Source: Intestinimonas sp052065695 | GTDB lineage: Bacteria > Bacillota > Clostridia > Oscillospirales > Oscillospiraceae | Reading direction: 5' to 3' | DNA length: 33,463 nt | Assembly: GCF_052065695.1 (NCBI RefSeq) | Contig: NZ_JBQHTM010000042.1 | Span: 1-33,463, forward strand | Part shown: one piece after another, positions 15,439 through 21,992 of the stretch | Numbering within the stretch: the stretch's first letter is position 1 | How the letters are laid out: each line of letters opens with the position of its first letter | The notes under the pieces: model-generated | Told to the model about the DNA's origin: nothing | Databases searched by the model: none | What the model saw: only the letters and a program-made list of their open reading frames with translations | Position numbers and translations under genes: made by a program

Positions 15439-16779
15439 CTAAATTTGCTGCATTCGTTCTTCGTAATCGTCCGCCTTATGGCCCATGGCAATCTTCTTTT
15501 CCCTAATCCGCTGGCGCAGCTTTTTATCCGTAAACGAGATCGTTCTGGCAGGTCCCTTTGGCGTCTGCTCCTGAAAGATCCGGCTCATGTGGCGCAGGAG
15601 CCGGGTGGCACAGGAGAACAGGGATGGCCCCCGAAAGTCATCCATGTGGTCAAGGAAATATTGAGCATACTCGCTGCCCTGCGCCGCCGCCAGCGTGAAC
15701 CAGCGGACGGCGGCGTCCCCGTCCTTCGGAATCTCCTTGCCCAGCAGATAGAGCTTGCCCAGGGCATACTGGGCGTATTGGTTCCCCCGTTCAGCGGAGG
15801 CGGTCAGCCAGCGGACGCCCTCGGCGGTATCCTTTGAGACATTCTCTCCTTGGAGCAGGAGTTTACCCAGCCGATACTGAGAAAATTGGTTTCCAGCTTC
15901 CGCAGACTGTTTGAGCCACTCCACAGCGGCAGGAATATCCCGCCGCAGACCGTCGCCGCCGTTGAGGAGCAGCTTGGCCAGAGCGTATGCGGCGGAGTCA
16001 TTTCCCCGCGCAGCGGCCTTTTGAAACAATGCCGCAGCCATCAGTGCGTCCTGCTCCACGCCATGGCCGTCCCGGTAGGCTTTGCCGAGGGCGTATTGCT
16101 TGTCGGAATCCAACTCAGGTTCATCTGTTTCTTCCGGCTCGGGCGGCGCGAACACAGCGGACAGCTCGCCCAGCCGCACCGCCTCCTGGATGACCAGATT
16201 CTTGATCCGCTTGAACTCTTTCTGCTGGGATAGCGGAAGGCGTGGCGGCAGATCGTCCTTGTAGGTGTGGAGTACTTCTTCCCGTAACTCATACCATAGG
16301 TCATACGCCTGCGCGACGCGCCCGTCCTTTGCCAGCTCGTCCACGATCTCGTCCACCACCGACTTCAGCGGCGCTTTCAGATAGCCGTACTGCTTTTTGC
16401 CGGAGATGGTTTGCAGTTTCCCGGCCAGCTGCTCCATGAGCTGCTCGATACGCGGGTTGTCCAGCGTACCGGCTTCCTCCCGCAGGTACTCCGGCAGGCC
16501 GATCTCGTCCTCATCCCGCGTCTCAAAGGGGCATTCCCCCTCGCAGCCGTCACAGGGGCCGCAGACCTTTGCCAGATGGGTGTGCAGTTCCACGGCCATC
16601 TGCTGGAGGGACTGGGCGGCGCGGAGCAGTTCCATAGCGGTCATCCGGCCCTTCAGCGCCACCAGCGCGTTCTCAGCCGTGTGGAGCTCCACCTTTTCTC
16701 CCGCCTCAAAGCCGCAGAGGTTCAGGGCCGCTCTGGGGATGTGGAGGCCCTTGTCAGTAGGTTCCTTCAAAAATTTCAT
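15439..16779 (-). CDS. Chimera: AbrB-like domain fused to relaxase C-terminus with Sel1 repeats
   Basis: 446 aa as read. Residues 1-104 match the element protein that normally stands alone before the relaxase: an AbrB/SpoVT-like start (KEPTDKGLHIPRAALNLCGF) and a Cys cluster (VCGPCDGCEGECPF). From about residue 105 the sequence becomes the C-terminal part of a MobP-type relaxase: GKKQYGYLKAPLK, LPLSQQKEFKRIKNLVIQEA, four Sel1 repeats (about 235-370; ALGKAYRDGHGV, ALAKLLLNGG and similar units), and the terminal REKKIAMGHKADDYE. The relaxase catalytic domain is absent. An in-frame deletion of about one gene's worth of DNA at a junction near 16465 explains this. The product cannot nick DNA on its own. 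Start ATG 16779 (AGGAGG nine bases upstream). Assignments are from recalled family sequences. Confidence 0.75.
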   Translation of the reverse strand: MKFLKEPTDKGLHIPRAALNLCGFEAGEKVELHTAENALVALKGRMTAMELLRAAQSLQQMAVELHTHLAKVCGPCDGCEGECPFETRDEDEIGLPEYLREEAGTLDNPRIEQLMEQLAGKLQTISGKKQYGYLKAPLKSVVDEIVDELAKDGRVAQAYDLWYELREEVLHTYKDDLPPRLPLSQQKEFKRIKNLVIQEAVRLGELSAVFAPPEPEETDEPELDSDKQYALGKAYRDGHGVEQDALMAAALFQKAAARGNDSAAYALAKLLLNGGDGLRRDIPAAVEWLKQSAEAGNQFSQYRLGKLLLQGENVSKDTAEGVRWLTASAERGNQYAQYALGKLYLLGKEIPKDGDAAVRWFTLAAAQGSEYAQYFLDHMDDFRGPSLFSCATRLLRHMSRIFQEQTPKGPARTISFTDKKLRQRIREKKIAMGHKADDYEERMQQI

Positions 16780-17707
16780 CGTCATCTTCCTCCTTTTCAT
16801 AGTCAAACAGGTTTAACTGGACCGAGGCCCGCTCACGCTCATGCATATCGTAGTTGGCAATGAGCAGCTCGGAAAATTGACAGTTGGGATCGTACCGCTG
16901 CCGGATATTGTTCAGCCGGGTCACCGGCTCGATCCGGATGCCGGGCGCGTCGTACAGCTCCCGGATGAATTCGTCATCGTTGTAGGACAGCAGGAACTTC
17001 CCCTGCATGGACAGCAGCGTGTCCCGCAGGCGGATGTGGTCTTTCTCTGTAAAGCCGTCCTCTCCAATGTTCTGGTAATACCCCTCCGTGGCGTGGTAGG
17101 GCGGGTCGCAGTAGAACAGGCTCACAGGCCGGTCATACTGGCGGACGAGCTTTTCAAAGTCTTTGTTCTCCACCACCACTCTGGCAAGCCGCCGGTGGGC
17201 CTGCTCGATCAGCGGGAAGTTGGCCCGCATATCGTGGGGCTGGCTGCCATAGCTGGTGAGGGCCGAGGCGTAGCTGTACCGGATGATCTGATAGAACAAG
17301 GCCGCTTTCCGCACGGCGTCCATGGGACTGTCGCGGGCGAGGGCGGTCCTGGCCCGCTCAAAGTCCTCACGGGAATTGAGGACATAGGCGACTGCTTTCT
17401 TGTTGGAGAGCAGCTCCGCGATCCGCTCTCCCAGCCTGCCGCTCTGCCAGTTCCGATAATAGTCAGCCGCCAGGGAGGAATAGGTGACCGCCCCCGCCTC
17501 CGCACGCTCCTCGATCCAAGGGCATACCGGCATGGTGCATTGCTTTCTTCTGTATTTGGTGCAGTGCTTGCAGGCCACATCCTCGGGCCGGTAGCGAAAC
17601 CGGCAGAGGATCATTTGGCCTCCGCCGCGAGGGGAGAAGTGGGGCGGCGTCATCATCTGCCGCTCCAGCCCCGCCAGAGGGGTGTCTCGCAGGAAGTATT
17701 TCGTCAC
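16754..17707 (-). CDS. Chimera: Cys-rich element protein fused to C-terminal half of a DNA adenine methylase
   Basis: 317 aa as read. Residues 1 to about 105 resemble a separate element protein (KYFLRDTPLAGLERQMM, then a Cys cluster CKHCTKYRRKQC and CPWIEERAEAG). From about 108 (YVLNSREDFE) the sequence is a D12-class N6-adenine methyltransferase from its middle onward: FYQIIRYSYAS, VVVENKDFE, the catalytic DPPY (201-204) and YDMHERERASVQLNLF. The methylase's N-terminal GGK and FGGGG AdoMet-binding motifs are missing, so methylation activity is unlikely. The junction is near 17386. GTG start at 17707 with AAAGGA six bases upstream. The 3' end overlaps the next gene by 26 bases. Confidence 0.75.
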   Translation of the reverse strand: MTKYFLRDTPLAGLERQMMTPPHFSPRGGGQMILCRFRYRPEDVACKHCTKYRRKQCTMPVCPWIEERAEAGAVTYSSLAADYYRNWQSGRLGERIAELLSNKKAVAYVLNSREDFERARTALARDSPMDAVRKAALFYQIIRYSYASALTSYGSQPHDMRANFPLIEQAHRRLARVVVENKDFEKLVRQYDRPVSLFYCDPPYHATEGYYQNIGEDGFTEKDHIRLRDTLLSMQGKFLLSYNDDEFIRELYDAPGIRIEPVTRLNNIRQRYDPNCQFSELLIANYDMHERERASVQLNLFDYEKEEDDDEIFEGTY

Positions 17708-17750
17708 GTGCTGTCCTTTCCGGATGGGACCTTTATCCCGAAAGGGCGGC

Positions 17751-17785
17751 AAAAAAGGCCGGCGTCCCAAACGGGATACGGCCTT
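17751..17785 (-). terminator. Rho-independent terminator
   Basis: On the minus strand AAGGCCG-TATCCC pairs with GGGAC-G-CCGGCCTT with small internal mismatches, followed by TTTTTT. It ends the upstream hypothetical gene and separates it from the methylase chimera. Confidence 0.7.
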
Positions 17786-17804
17786 GTCCTGTGTTGATGA
17801 TGAT

Positions 17805-18512
17805 TTAGAATTGCTGGGTCATGCCCTGATATTCCGTATCTTCTGCTGCCTCCAATTCCTTCTGATTTGACTGGCTGACCAGCTCTGCCAGGGCAGGAAC
17901 CGCACATTCGATCTGCGCCGCCACGCCCTCCAGCAGCTTTTGGCGTTCCGCGGTGATGGGATAATGATTCTCCAGCGTTTCGTGGACGCAGCGGTAGACC
18001 TCCGCAAGCTGCTCCTTAGAAAAAAGCTGGTGCTTGTCCAGCAGGCCGGAGCGGATGGCAAAGTCCCGCTTTGCCGCCTGATAGTCATTTCCAGCATAAT
18101 GACCTTGCCACAGGCTGGTACGCTCATTGATCCACGCCCAGGTGGTGAATTGAACGCCGTGTTTGCCGGGGAGGGCGGCAAGCACAACATCATTGAACTC
18201 CGCCAGTACTTGATATGGTTCGTGCAGGCTGTCCGCTTTCAGCAATGGGGCTTTATCCAGGAGAGTCATGTACTCCCTGACCGTGGCGGCGATATCCGCG
18301 GCCCGGTCACAGGCCAGCTCGGTATCTGAGTCGGTCATATCCTCCTGTCGGTATCGGATGCCGCCTGTGCTGGCGACTCGGCACAGAGGCTGGTCGTTCC
18401 ACTCTACCGGGAGAAAACCATCCTGTTCTGGCAGGACCACAAAGCCCGTTTGCCGGAGGCGGAGGGCCAGTTCGGAAAAATAAGATTTATTTGCTGTCGT
18501 TTCTGTTTTCAT
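17805..18512 (-). CDS. Conserved hypothetical protein of the conjugative element
   Basis: 235 aa, soluble, acidic C-terminus (EAAEDTEYQGMTQQF). No membrane segment, signal peptide or catalytic motif is evident. The first half contains FVVLPEQDGFLPVEWNDQPL followed by an Asp-rich stretch (EDMTDSDTELACD); the second half is mainly helical. Similar proteins of unknown function occur near the ends of Firmicutes conjugative elements, which is all I can say about its role. ATG 18512 with AAAGGA six bases upstream is preferred; starts at 18518 (ATG) and 18527 (TTG) are also in frame. It is flanked on both sides by terminators, so it is likely transcribed alone. Confidence 0.65.
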   Translation of the reverse strand: MKTETTANKSYFSELALRLRQTGFVVLPEQDGFLPVEWNDQPLCRVASTGGIRYRQEDMTDSDTELACDRAADIAATVREYMTLLDKAPLLKADSLHEPYQVLAEFNDVVLAALPGKHGVQFTTWAWINERTSLWQGHYAGNDYQAAKRDFAIRSGLLDKHQLFSKEQLAEVYRCVHETLENHYPITAERQKLLEGVAAQIECAVPALAELVSQSNQKELEAAEDTEYQGMTQQF

Positions 18513-18525
18513 ACGCATTCCTTTC

Positions 18526-18560
18526 AAAAATTAAAGCCGAAGCTGTTGAACAACTTCGGC
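18526..18560 (-). terminator. Rho-independent terminator near the element end
   Basis: A perfect 7-bp stem (GCCGAAG / CTTCGGC, 11-nt loop) is followed on the minus strand by TTTAATTTTT. It would stop transcription entering from the tRNA side and sits directly before the last element gene. Confidence 0.65.
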
Positions 18561-18628
18561 TGGGCATATTGCTGTATCTTGTACGGCTGGAGGCGGGTTC
18601 GAGTCTGATCTGTATTCGTTTTTCCTCG

Positions 18629-18715
18629 GCAAATAGTCAAAGTTCAAGGCCCTTTAGCATTCGAGCTAAAGGGCCTTGAAAGGCTTGAAAACTCTTGCTT
18701 TTTCTGCAAATAGTC
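18629..18715. repeat. 16-bp palindrome flanked by 10-bp direct repeats at the element end
   Basis: A perfect inverted repeat with 16-bp arms (TTCAAGGCCCTTTAGC, 18643-18658 and 18665-18680) and a 6-nt centre lies between two copies of GCAAATAGTC (18629-18638 and 18706-18715). There is no U-run, so it is not a standard terminator. Its place between the last element gene and the tRNA suggests a protein-binding or recombination site, for example integrase arm sites. 18513-18732 holds no gene. Confidence 0.7.
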
Positions 18716-18732
18716 TTTTTCGCCTATTGGTT

Positions 18733-18809
18733 TGGTACGGCTGAAGGGATTCGAACCCCCGACCTACTGGTTCGTAGCCAGTCACTCTATCCAGCTGAGC
18801 TACAGCCGC
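18733..18809 (-). tRNA. tRNA-Arg(ACG), copy 1 (element-proximal)
   Basis: 77 nt including an encoded CCA. Acceptor stem GCGGCTG/CAGCCGT (G1-U72 wobble), anticodon loop CTACGAA giving anticodon ACG (Arg, CGU codons after A34 editing), T-loop GGTTCGAAT. It is identical to copy 2. Unlike copy 2 it has no good terminator right after its 3' end, consistent with foreign DNA joined there. Confidence 0.95.
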
Positions 18810-18849
18810 TTGTTGCCTTCCAGGGAATTCTCCCTGACAACTAAATTTT

Positions 18850-18878
18850 ATTTTATAGAATATTCCGCTAATTGTCAA
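18850..18878 (-). promoter_or_regulatory. Promoter of tRNA-Arg copy 1
   Basis: Minus-strand TTGACA (18878-18873) and TAAAAT (18855-18850), 17-bp spacer, about 40 bases before the tRNA. Confidence 0.7.
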
Positions 18879-18937
18879 GTACTATCTGGAGCGCAGCCCC
18901 TGATTTTTTTCTGTTCGAAAGGAGCCCAATCCAAGCA

Positions 18938-18977
18938 AGAAAAAAGCACACCGCAGGCAAAACACCTGCGATGTGCT
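18938..18977 (-). terminator. Terminator of tRNA-Arg copy 2
   Basis: On the minus strand AGCACA-CGCAGG pairs with CCTGCG-TGTGCT around a short loop, one unpaired base per arm, ending in TTTTTTC. It begins at the tRNA's 3' end. Confidence 0.75.
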
Positions 18978-19053
18978 GGTACGGCTGAAGGGATTCGAAC
19001 CCCCGACCTACTGGTTCGTAGCCAGTCACTCTATCCAGCTGAGCTACAGCCGC
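18977..19053 (-). tRNA. tRNA-Arg(ACG), copy 2
   Basis: 77 nt, identical to copy 1, CCA encoded, anticodon ACG. It has its own promoter and terminator. Both copies share a similar 5' leader (GTCAGGGA followed by an inverted CCCTG), which suggests an old tandem duplication rather than duplication by the element. Confidence 0.95.
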
Positions 19054-19091
19054 TCACTGTCTTCAGGGAGGTTTTCCCTGACAGCCAGATT

Positions 19092-19120
19092 ATAATAGCA
19101 CACCCTTTGAGGAAATGCAA
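19092..19120 (-). promoter_or_regulatory. Promoter of tRNA-Arg copy 2
   Basis: Minus-strand TTGCAT (19120-19115) and TATTAT (19097-19092) with a 17-bp spacer, about 40 bases upstream of the tRNA. Confidence 0.6.
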
Positions 19121-19153
19121 GAGGTATTTTTAAAAAAAGACAATTTTTTTGTG

Positions 19154-19178
19154 GCGGGCGGGGAGGCCCCCCGCCCGC
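19154..19178. other. GC-rich hairpin after the Cys-rich peptide gene
   Basis: Perfect 10-bp stem GCGGGCGGGG / CCCCGCCCGC with a 5-nt loop. On the minus strand A residues, not U, follow it, so it is an mRNA-stabilising 3' hairpin at best. Confidence 0.4.
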
Positions 19179-19191
19179 ACCCTATGTCTCC

Positions 19192-19356
19192 TCAGCAGCA
19201 GCCGTTGTTGCCGCCGCAGCCGCAGTTATTGCCGCAGCTGTTGCCGCAGCCACCCCAACTACCGCCGCAGCAGCAGATCAGGATGATGATCAGAATGATC
19301 CACAGGCAGCTGCCGCCGCCAAAGCCGCCGATCCCGCAGCCGTTGTTGCACCCCAT
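19192..19356 (-). CDS. Small Cys/Gly/Asn-rich membrane peptide
   Basis: 54 aa with 12 Cys and many Gly and Asn. It begins GCNNGCGIGGFGGG, continues with a single hydrophobic segment (LWIILIIILI), then a CCC triplet and a Gly-Cys-Asn-rich tail ending CC. This layout resembles short Gly-rich peptides with one membrane helix (YjcZ/sporulation-associated style) found in Clostridia, but the Cys content is unusual. Role unknown; a spore-coat or envelope peptide with disulfide or metal crosslinks is possible. ATG 19356 with GGAGG nine bases upstream; longer in-frame starts lack ribosome-binding sites. Confidence 0.7.
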   Translation of the reverse strand: MGCNNGCGIGGFGGGSCLWIILIIILICCCGGSWGGCGNSCGNNCGCGGNNGCC

Positions 19357-19455
19357 AATGAAGTACCTCCCAATGAGATGGTAGACCGTCTCCGGCCTCC
19401 ATCTCATCCTATGCGCGGGCTGGCATTTCGTGCGCTGCAAATGAAAACTTACGCC

Positions 19456-20601
19456 TTACAGCCGGGAGACAGTCACGCCGGCCCGTACTGTGGTCACCAC
19501 CGCCTGATCCAGGACTCCGTCGGCCACCAGCCGCTCTTGAAGGGTGCCGCTGCCGTTCTTCTGCTCAGCGTCCAGAGCGAAATAGGAGAGATAGACCACG
19601 TGGGCCCGCAGGAAGGTACCGCTTTCCAGGGTCTGCCGCTCCCCCGCCGTCAGGACGCCCAGCTCCACACTCCGTTGAAGGGCAGTATCCCAGGTGAAAT
19701 CGGGACTCTCTCCGCTGTCGCTGTATCCCAGCGCCCGCAGCAGGAAAATCACATACTGCTTAGCAGTCAGGGTGTCGTTGGTTCCGAAGAGCTTGGCCGC
19801 CTCGTCCATGCCCTTGGTGTACCCCTTCTCATAGGCGTAGGCCACATAGCTCTGGCACCAGGCCGGCACGTCGGTGAAGGGGCAGGCCGCCGTAGTGGAC
19901 AGGGCGGCCTGCTCCTCCCCGAGGAGGCGGAGAAACATGATGAGGCCTTGGATACGGGTGGGTTCCTGCTCCAGGTCGTATCCGGAGCCATAGCCCGTAC
20001 CGCTACCCTGGAAGAGTCCCATAATGTGCAGAGCGTCCGCTAAGGCGTTATAGTCGGGCTTGCTGCTCTCTGTCAGGGTGTAGTACCCCTCCAGGGAGAG
20101 CACCGCCGTGGGAGAGGTCACCGTGATGGTGGCCGTGGTATCCTCCGCCACCAGATACCGCCGGCCCTGAGTCAAGGCCCCCGACCCCTTCTCCCAACCG
20201 TTGGAGAGGTCGATGGTCTTCTTCCCGGTGCAGGAGAGGTCCCCGCTGCCGGCCAGCAGCAGGAAACCAGACCCGGCGGTCACCTGAACGGTGTCCCCCT
20301 GCTTGACCCGGATATCCTGAAAGGCGGCCTGATAGCTGCCGCTGCCGGACGCATCGCCGCTGAGCCGGGCCAGATTGGCCTCGTGCTCTGCCTTCAGCCT
20401 GGCCTCGGCATCGGCATACAGGCTGTCGTGGCGCTGTGCGATGCGGCTCTCCGCCTGCTCCACCGCCTGGGTGGTGTAGGTCCCGTCCACATAGCTCTTG
20501 CTCACCAGGGGGTCGTCCGACCCGCCGCCCACAGCCAGGGCCACAGAGGCGCAGAGCAGCGCCCCCGCCGCCCCTGTGACCGCCAGTACTCGCTTTTTCA
20601 T
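19456..20601 (-). CDS. Secreted protein with S-layer-homology-type repeats
   Basis: 381 aa. A signal peptide (residues 1 to about 25, KKRVLAVTGAAGALLCASVALA) leads into a short coiled segment (AVEQAESRIAQRHDSLYADA) and a beta-rich middle (VKQGDTVQVTAGSGFLLLAG). Two SLH-like repeats follow, around CPFTDVPAWCQSYVAYAYEKGYTKG and FTWDTALQRSVELGVLT, each with the typical FTDVP / A-x-xxY-xxG pattern. SLH domains bind pyruvylated wall polymers, so it is probably a cell-surface protein. The start at 20601 is set by the signal peptide and AAGGAG six bases upstream; the frame stays open further upstream but without coding character. Function beyond anchoring is unknown. Confidence 0.8.
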   Translation of the reverse strand: MKKRVLAVTGAAGALLCASVALAVGGGSDDPLVSKSYVDGTYTTQAVEQAESRIAQRHDSLYADAEARLKAEHEANLARLSGDASGSGSYQAAFQDIRVKQGDTVQVTAGSGFLLLAGSGDLSCTGKKTIDLSNGWEKGSGALTQGRRYLVAEDTTATITVTSPTAVLSLEGYYTLTESSKPDYNALADALHIMGLFQGSGTGYGSGYDLEQEPTRIQGLIMFLRLLGEEQAALSTTAACPFTDVPAWCQSYVAYAYEKGYTKGMDEAAKLFGTNDTLTAKQYVIFLLRALGYSDSGESPDFTWDTALQRSVELGVLTAGERQTLESGTFLRAHVVYLSYFALDAEQKNGSGTLQERLVADGVLDQAVVTTVRAGVTVSRL

Positions 20602-20628
20602 GTCAAACTCCTTTGTCCGTGGCTCCTG

Positions 20629-20654
20629 CCCCGCCCACCAGCGGGGCTTTTTTT
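20629..20654 (+). terminator. Plus-strand intrinsic terminator motif
   Basis: CCCCGC / GCGGGG stem with a CCACCA loop and CTTTTTTT. It is oriented on the plus strand although both flanking genes are on the minus strand, so it may stop antisense transcription over the SLH gene. Confidence 0.5.
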
Positions 20655-20729
20655 CAGTATAACAAACCGGACCCTGTCTTGCAATCCCCAGAACCCGGAA
20701 AGCCTCACCGGGACGCAGGCCATAAAGCA

Positions 20730-20757
20730 GCGCGGAGAGCCTTTCCGCTCTCCGCGC
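20730..20757 (-). terminator. Terminator-like hairpin after the GNAT gene
   Basis: A perfect GCGCGGAGAGC / GCTCTCCGCGC stem about 20 bases past the GNAT stop codon. A weak T-rich tail (TGCTTTATGG) follows on the minus strand. Confidence 0.55.
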
Positions 20758-20777
20758 CTGATTTGTTCTCATCATTT

Positions 20778-21359
20778 TTACAGCGGCAGCTTCTCCTGGC
20801 CCTGCCAAAGCTCGCTGCGGAGGACCATGTGGATGTGGTCCTCCCACACGCCGTTGATCTTCAGATATTTGAGGGCCAGGCCCTCGTTGTAAAAGCCGGC
20901 CTTCTCCGACACCCGGAGGGAGGCCTTGTTCCGGGGCATGATGTTGGCCTCGATGCGGTGGAGCCCCAGGTCGGTAAAGGCAATGTCGGAGGCGGCCTTC
21001 ACCGCCTCGGTCATATACCCCCGACACAGATGTGCCCCGTCCAGCTTGTAGCCCATGTGGCAGGACTGGAAAGCCCCCCTCACCAGATTGTTGAGCCCCA
21101 CCATGCCGATAATAGTCTCCGGCTCCTCCTTTAAAAAAAGGTAGAACCGATAGCCCCGGTCCTCTTCCGCCAGGGCGGCGTCCTTTTCCAGAGCGGCCCG
21201 CTGGGCCTCCTCCGTAAAGAAACTCTCCTCCCGCTCCGGGTCGAAGGCGGAGAAAAAGATACGGTTCCGGCGGTAGTAGTCAGCCAGAGCGGGTGCAAGG
21301 GACGGCGCGGCCAGCCGCAGGGCCAGCCGCGCCGTCTCATAGACAGACTTGCACTCCAT
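20778..21359 (-). CDS. GNAT-family N-acetyltransferase (RimJ/RimL-like)
   Basis: 193 aa. It transfers an acetyl group from acetyl-CoA to an amino group. The pattern is that of the RimJ/RimL group: TARLALRLAAPS at the start, a central IIGMVGLNNLVRGAFQSCHMGYKL strand-loop, then the acetyl-CoA loop region GAHLCRGYMTEAVKAASDIAF, HRIEANIMPRNKASLRVSEKAGF and a C-terminal DHIHMVLR. The substrate is unknown. The ATG follows the upp stop codon directly (TAAATG), so it is the last gene of the tsaE-tsaB-upp operon. Confidence 0.88.
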   Translation of the reverse strand: MECKSVYETARLALRLAAPSLAPALADYYRRNRIFFSAFDPEREESFFTEEAQRAALEKDAALAEEDRGYRFYLFLKEEPETIIGMVGLNNLVRGAFQSCHMGYKLDGAHLCRGYMTEAVKAASDIAFTDLGLHRIEANIMPRNKASLRVSEKAGFYNEGLALKYLKINGVWEDHIHMVLRSELWQGQEKLPL

Positions 21360-21992
21360 TTACTTGGTGCCAAAGATCCGGTCGCCGGCATCGCCCAGGC
21401 CGGGGACGATGTAGCCGTGCTCATTGAGCTTCTCGTCCAGAGCGGCGCAGTAGATCTCCACGTCGGGGTGATCCTTGCGGACCCGCTCCACGCCCTCAGG
21501 GGCGGCGATGATGTTCATGAGCTTGATATGCTTGACGTCGTAGTTCTTGATGAACTGGATGGCGGCAGAGGCAGAGCCACCGGTGGCCAGCATGGGGTCC
21601 AGGATGATGACGTCCCGCTCGGAGATGTCGGTAGGCATCTTGCAGTAGTACTCCACAGGCTCCAAGGTGTCGGGGTCACGGTACAGGCCGATGTGACCCA
21701 CCTTGGCGGAGGGGATCAGGGTCAGAATGCCGTCCACCATGCCCAGACCGGCCCGGAGGACAGGGACGATGGCCAGCTTCTTACCGGCCAGGATACGGAA
21801 GGTACCGGTGGCCACAGGGGTCTTGATGGTGACCTCCTCAGTGGGCAGATCCCGGGTAGCCTCATAGCACATGAGGGTGGCGATCTCGGAGACGATCTCT
21901 CTAAACTCCTTGACGCCGGTGCGCTCATCCCGGAGGATGGCCAGCTTGTGCTGGATCAGAGGGTGGTCAAAAATGTGTACCATTTTATCCAT
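21360..21992 (-). CDS. upp: Uracil phosphoribosyltransferase
   Basis: 210 aa, the usual length. It converts uracil and PRPP to UMP in pyrimidine salvage. Diagnostic stretches are FDHPLIQHKLAILRDERTG near the N-terminus, VPVLRAGLGMVDG, the PRPP-binding loop DPMLATGGSASAAI, and the uracil-binding C-terminus YIVPGLGDAGDRIFGTK. All match active Upp enzymes. The start at 21992 overlaps the tsaB end by 8 bases; an alternative start is the Met at 21983. Confidence 0.97.
   Translation of the reverse strand: MDKMVHIFDHPLIQHKLAILRDERTGVKEFREIVSEIATLMCYEATRDLPTEEVTIKTPVATGTFRILAGKKLAIVPVLRAGLGMVDGILTLIPSAKVGHIGLYRDPDTLEPVEYYCKMPTDISERDVIILDPMLATGGSASAAIQFIKNYDVKHIKLMNIIAAPEGVERVRKDHPDVEIYCAALDEKLNEHGYIVPGLGDAGDRIFGTK

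Larger units (their letters stand above)
1..18732. mobile_element. Right-hand part of an integrative conjugative/mobilizable element, apparently decayed
   Basis: The segment carries a VirD4 coupling protein, a DUF3991/TOPRIM protein, the C-terminus of a relaxase, an element-type adenine methylase remnant and typical cargo (metal efflux, regulators, Y-family polymerase). It stops next to the 3' end of a tRNA-Arg gene at 18733, a common integration target. Beyond the tRNA genes the content becomes housekeeping. No integrase, VirB4, VirB6 or peptidase gene is visible, and no second copy of the tRNA 3' end occurs to the left, so the left end lies outside the window. Relaxase and methylase are both truncated by fusion, which suggests decay or dependence on another element. 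The right boundary is inferred from context. Confidence 0.65.

Noticed and set aside
15804..16001. CRISPR-like array from the repeated Sel1 units
   Set aside because: The repeats are protein repeats of about 36 codons with diverged DNA, not short identical direct repeats with spacers.
16754..17707. Active DNA methyltransferase
   Set aside because: DPPY alone is not enough; the AdoMet-binding motif I region is absent from the frame, so activity should not be assumed.
18571..18620. A tRNA-like T-loop string (GGGTTCGAGTC) before the tRNA-Arg genes
   Set aside because: The flanking bases do not form a T stem or acceptor stem, so it is not a tRNA or a clear remnant of one.
20602..21027. N-terminal extension of the SLH protein at 19456
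   Set aside because: A clear signal peptide and ribosome-binding site occur at 20601; the upstream part overlaps the GNAT gene and has no coding character.
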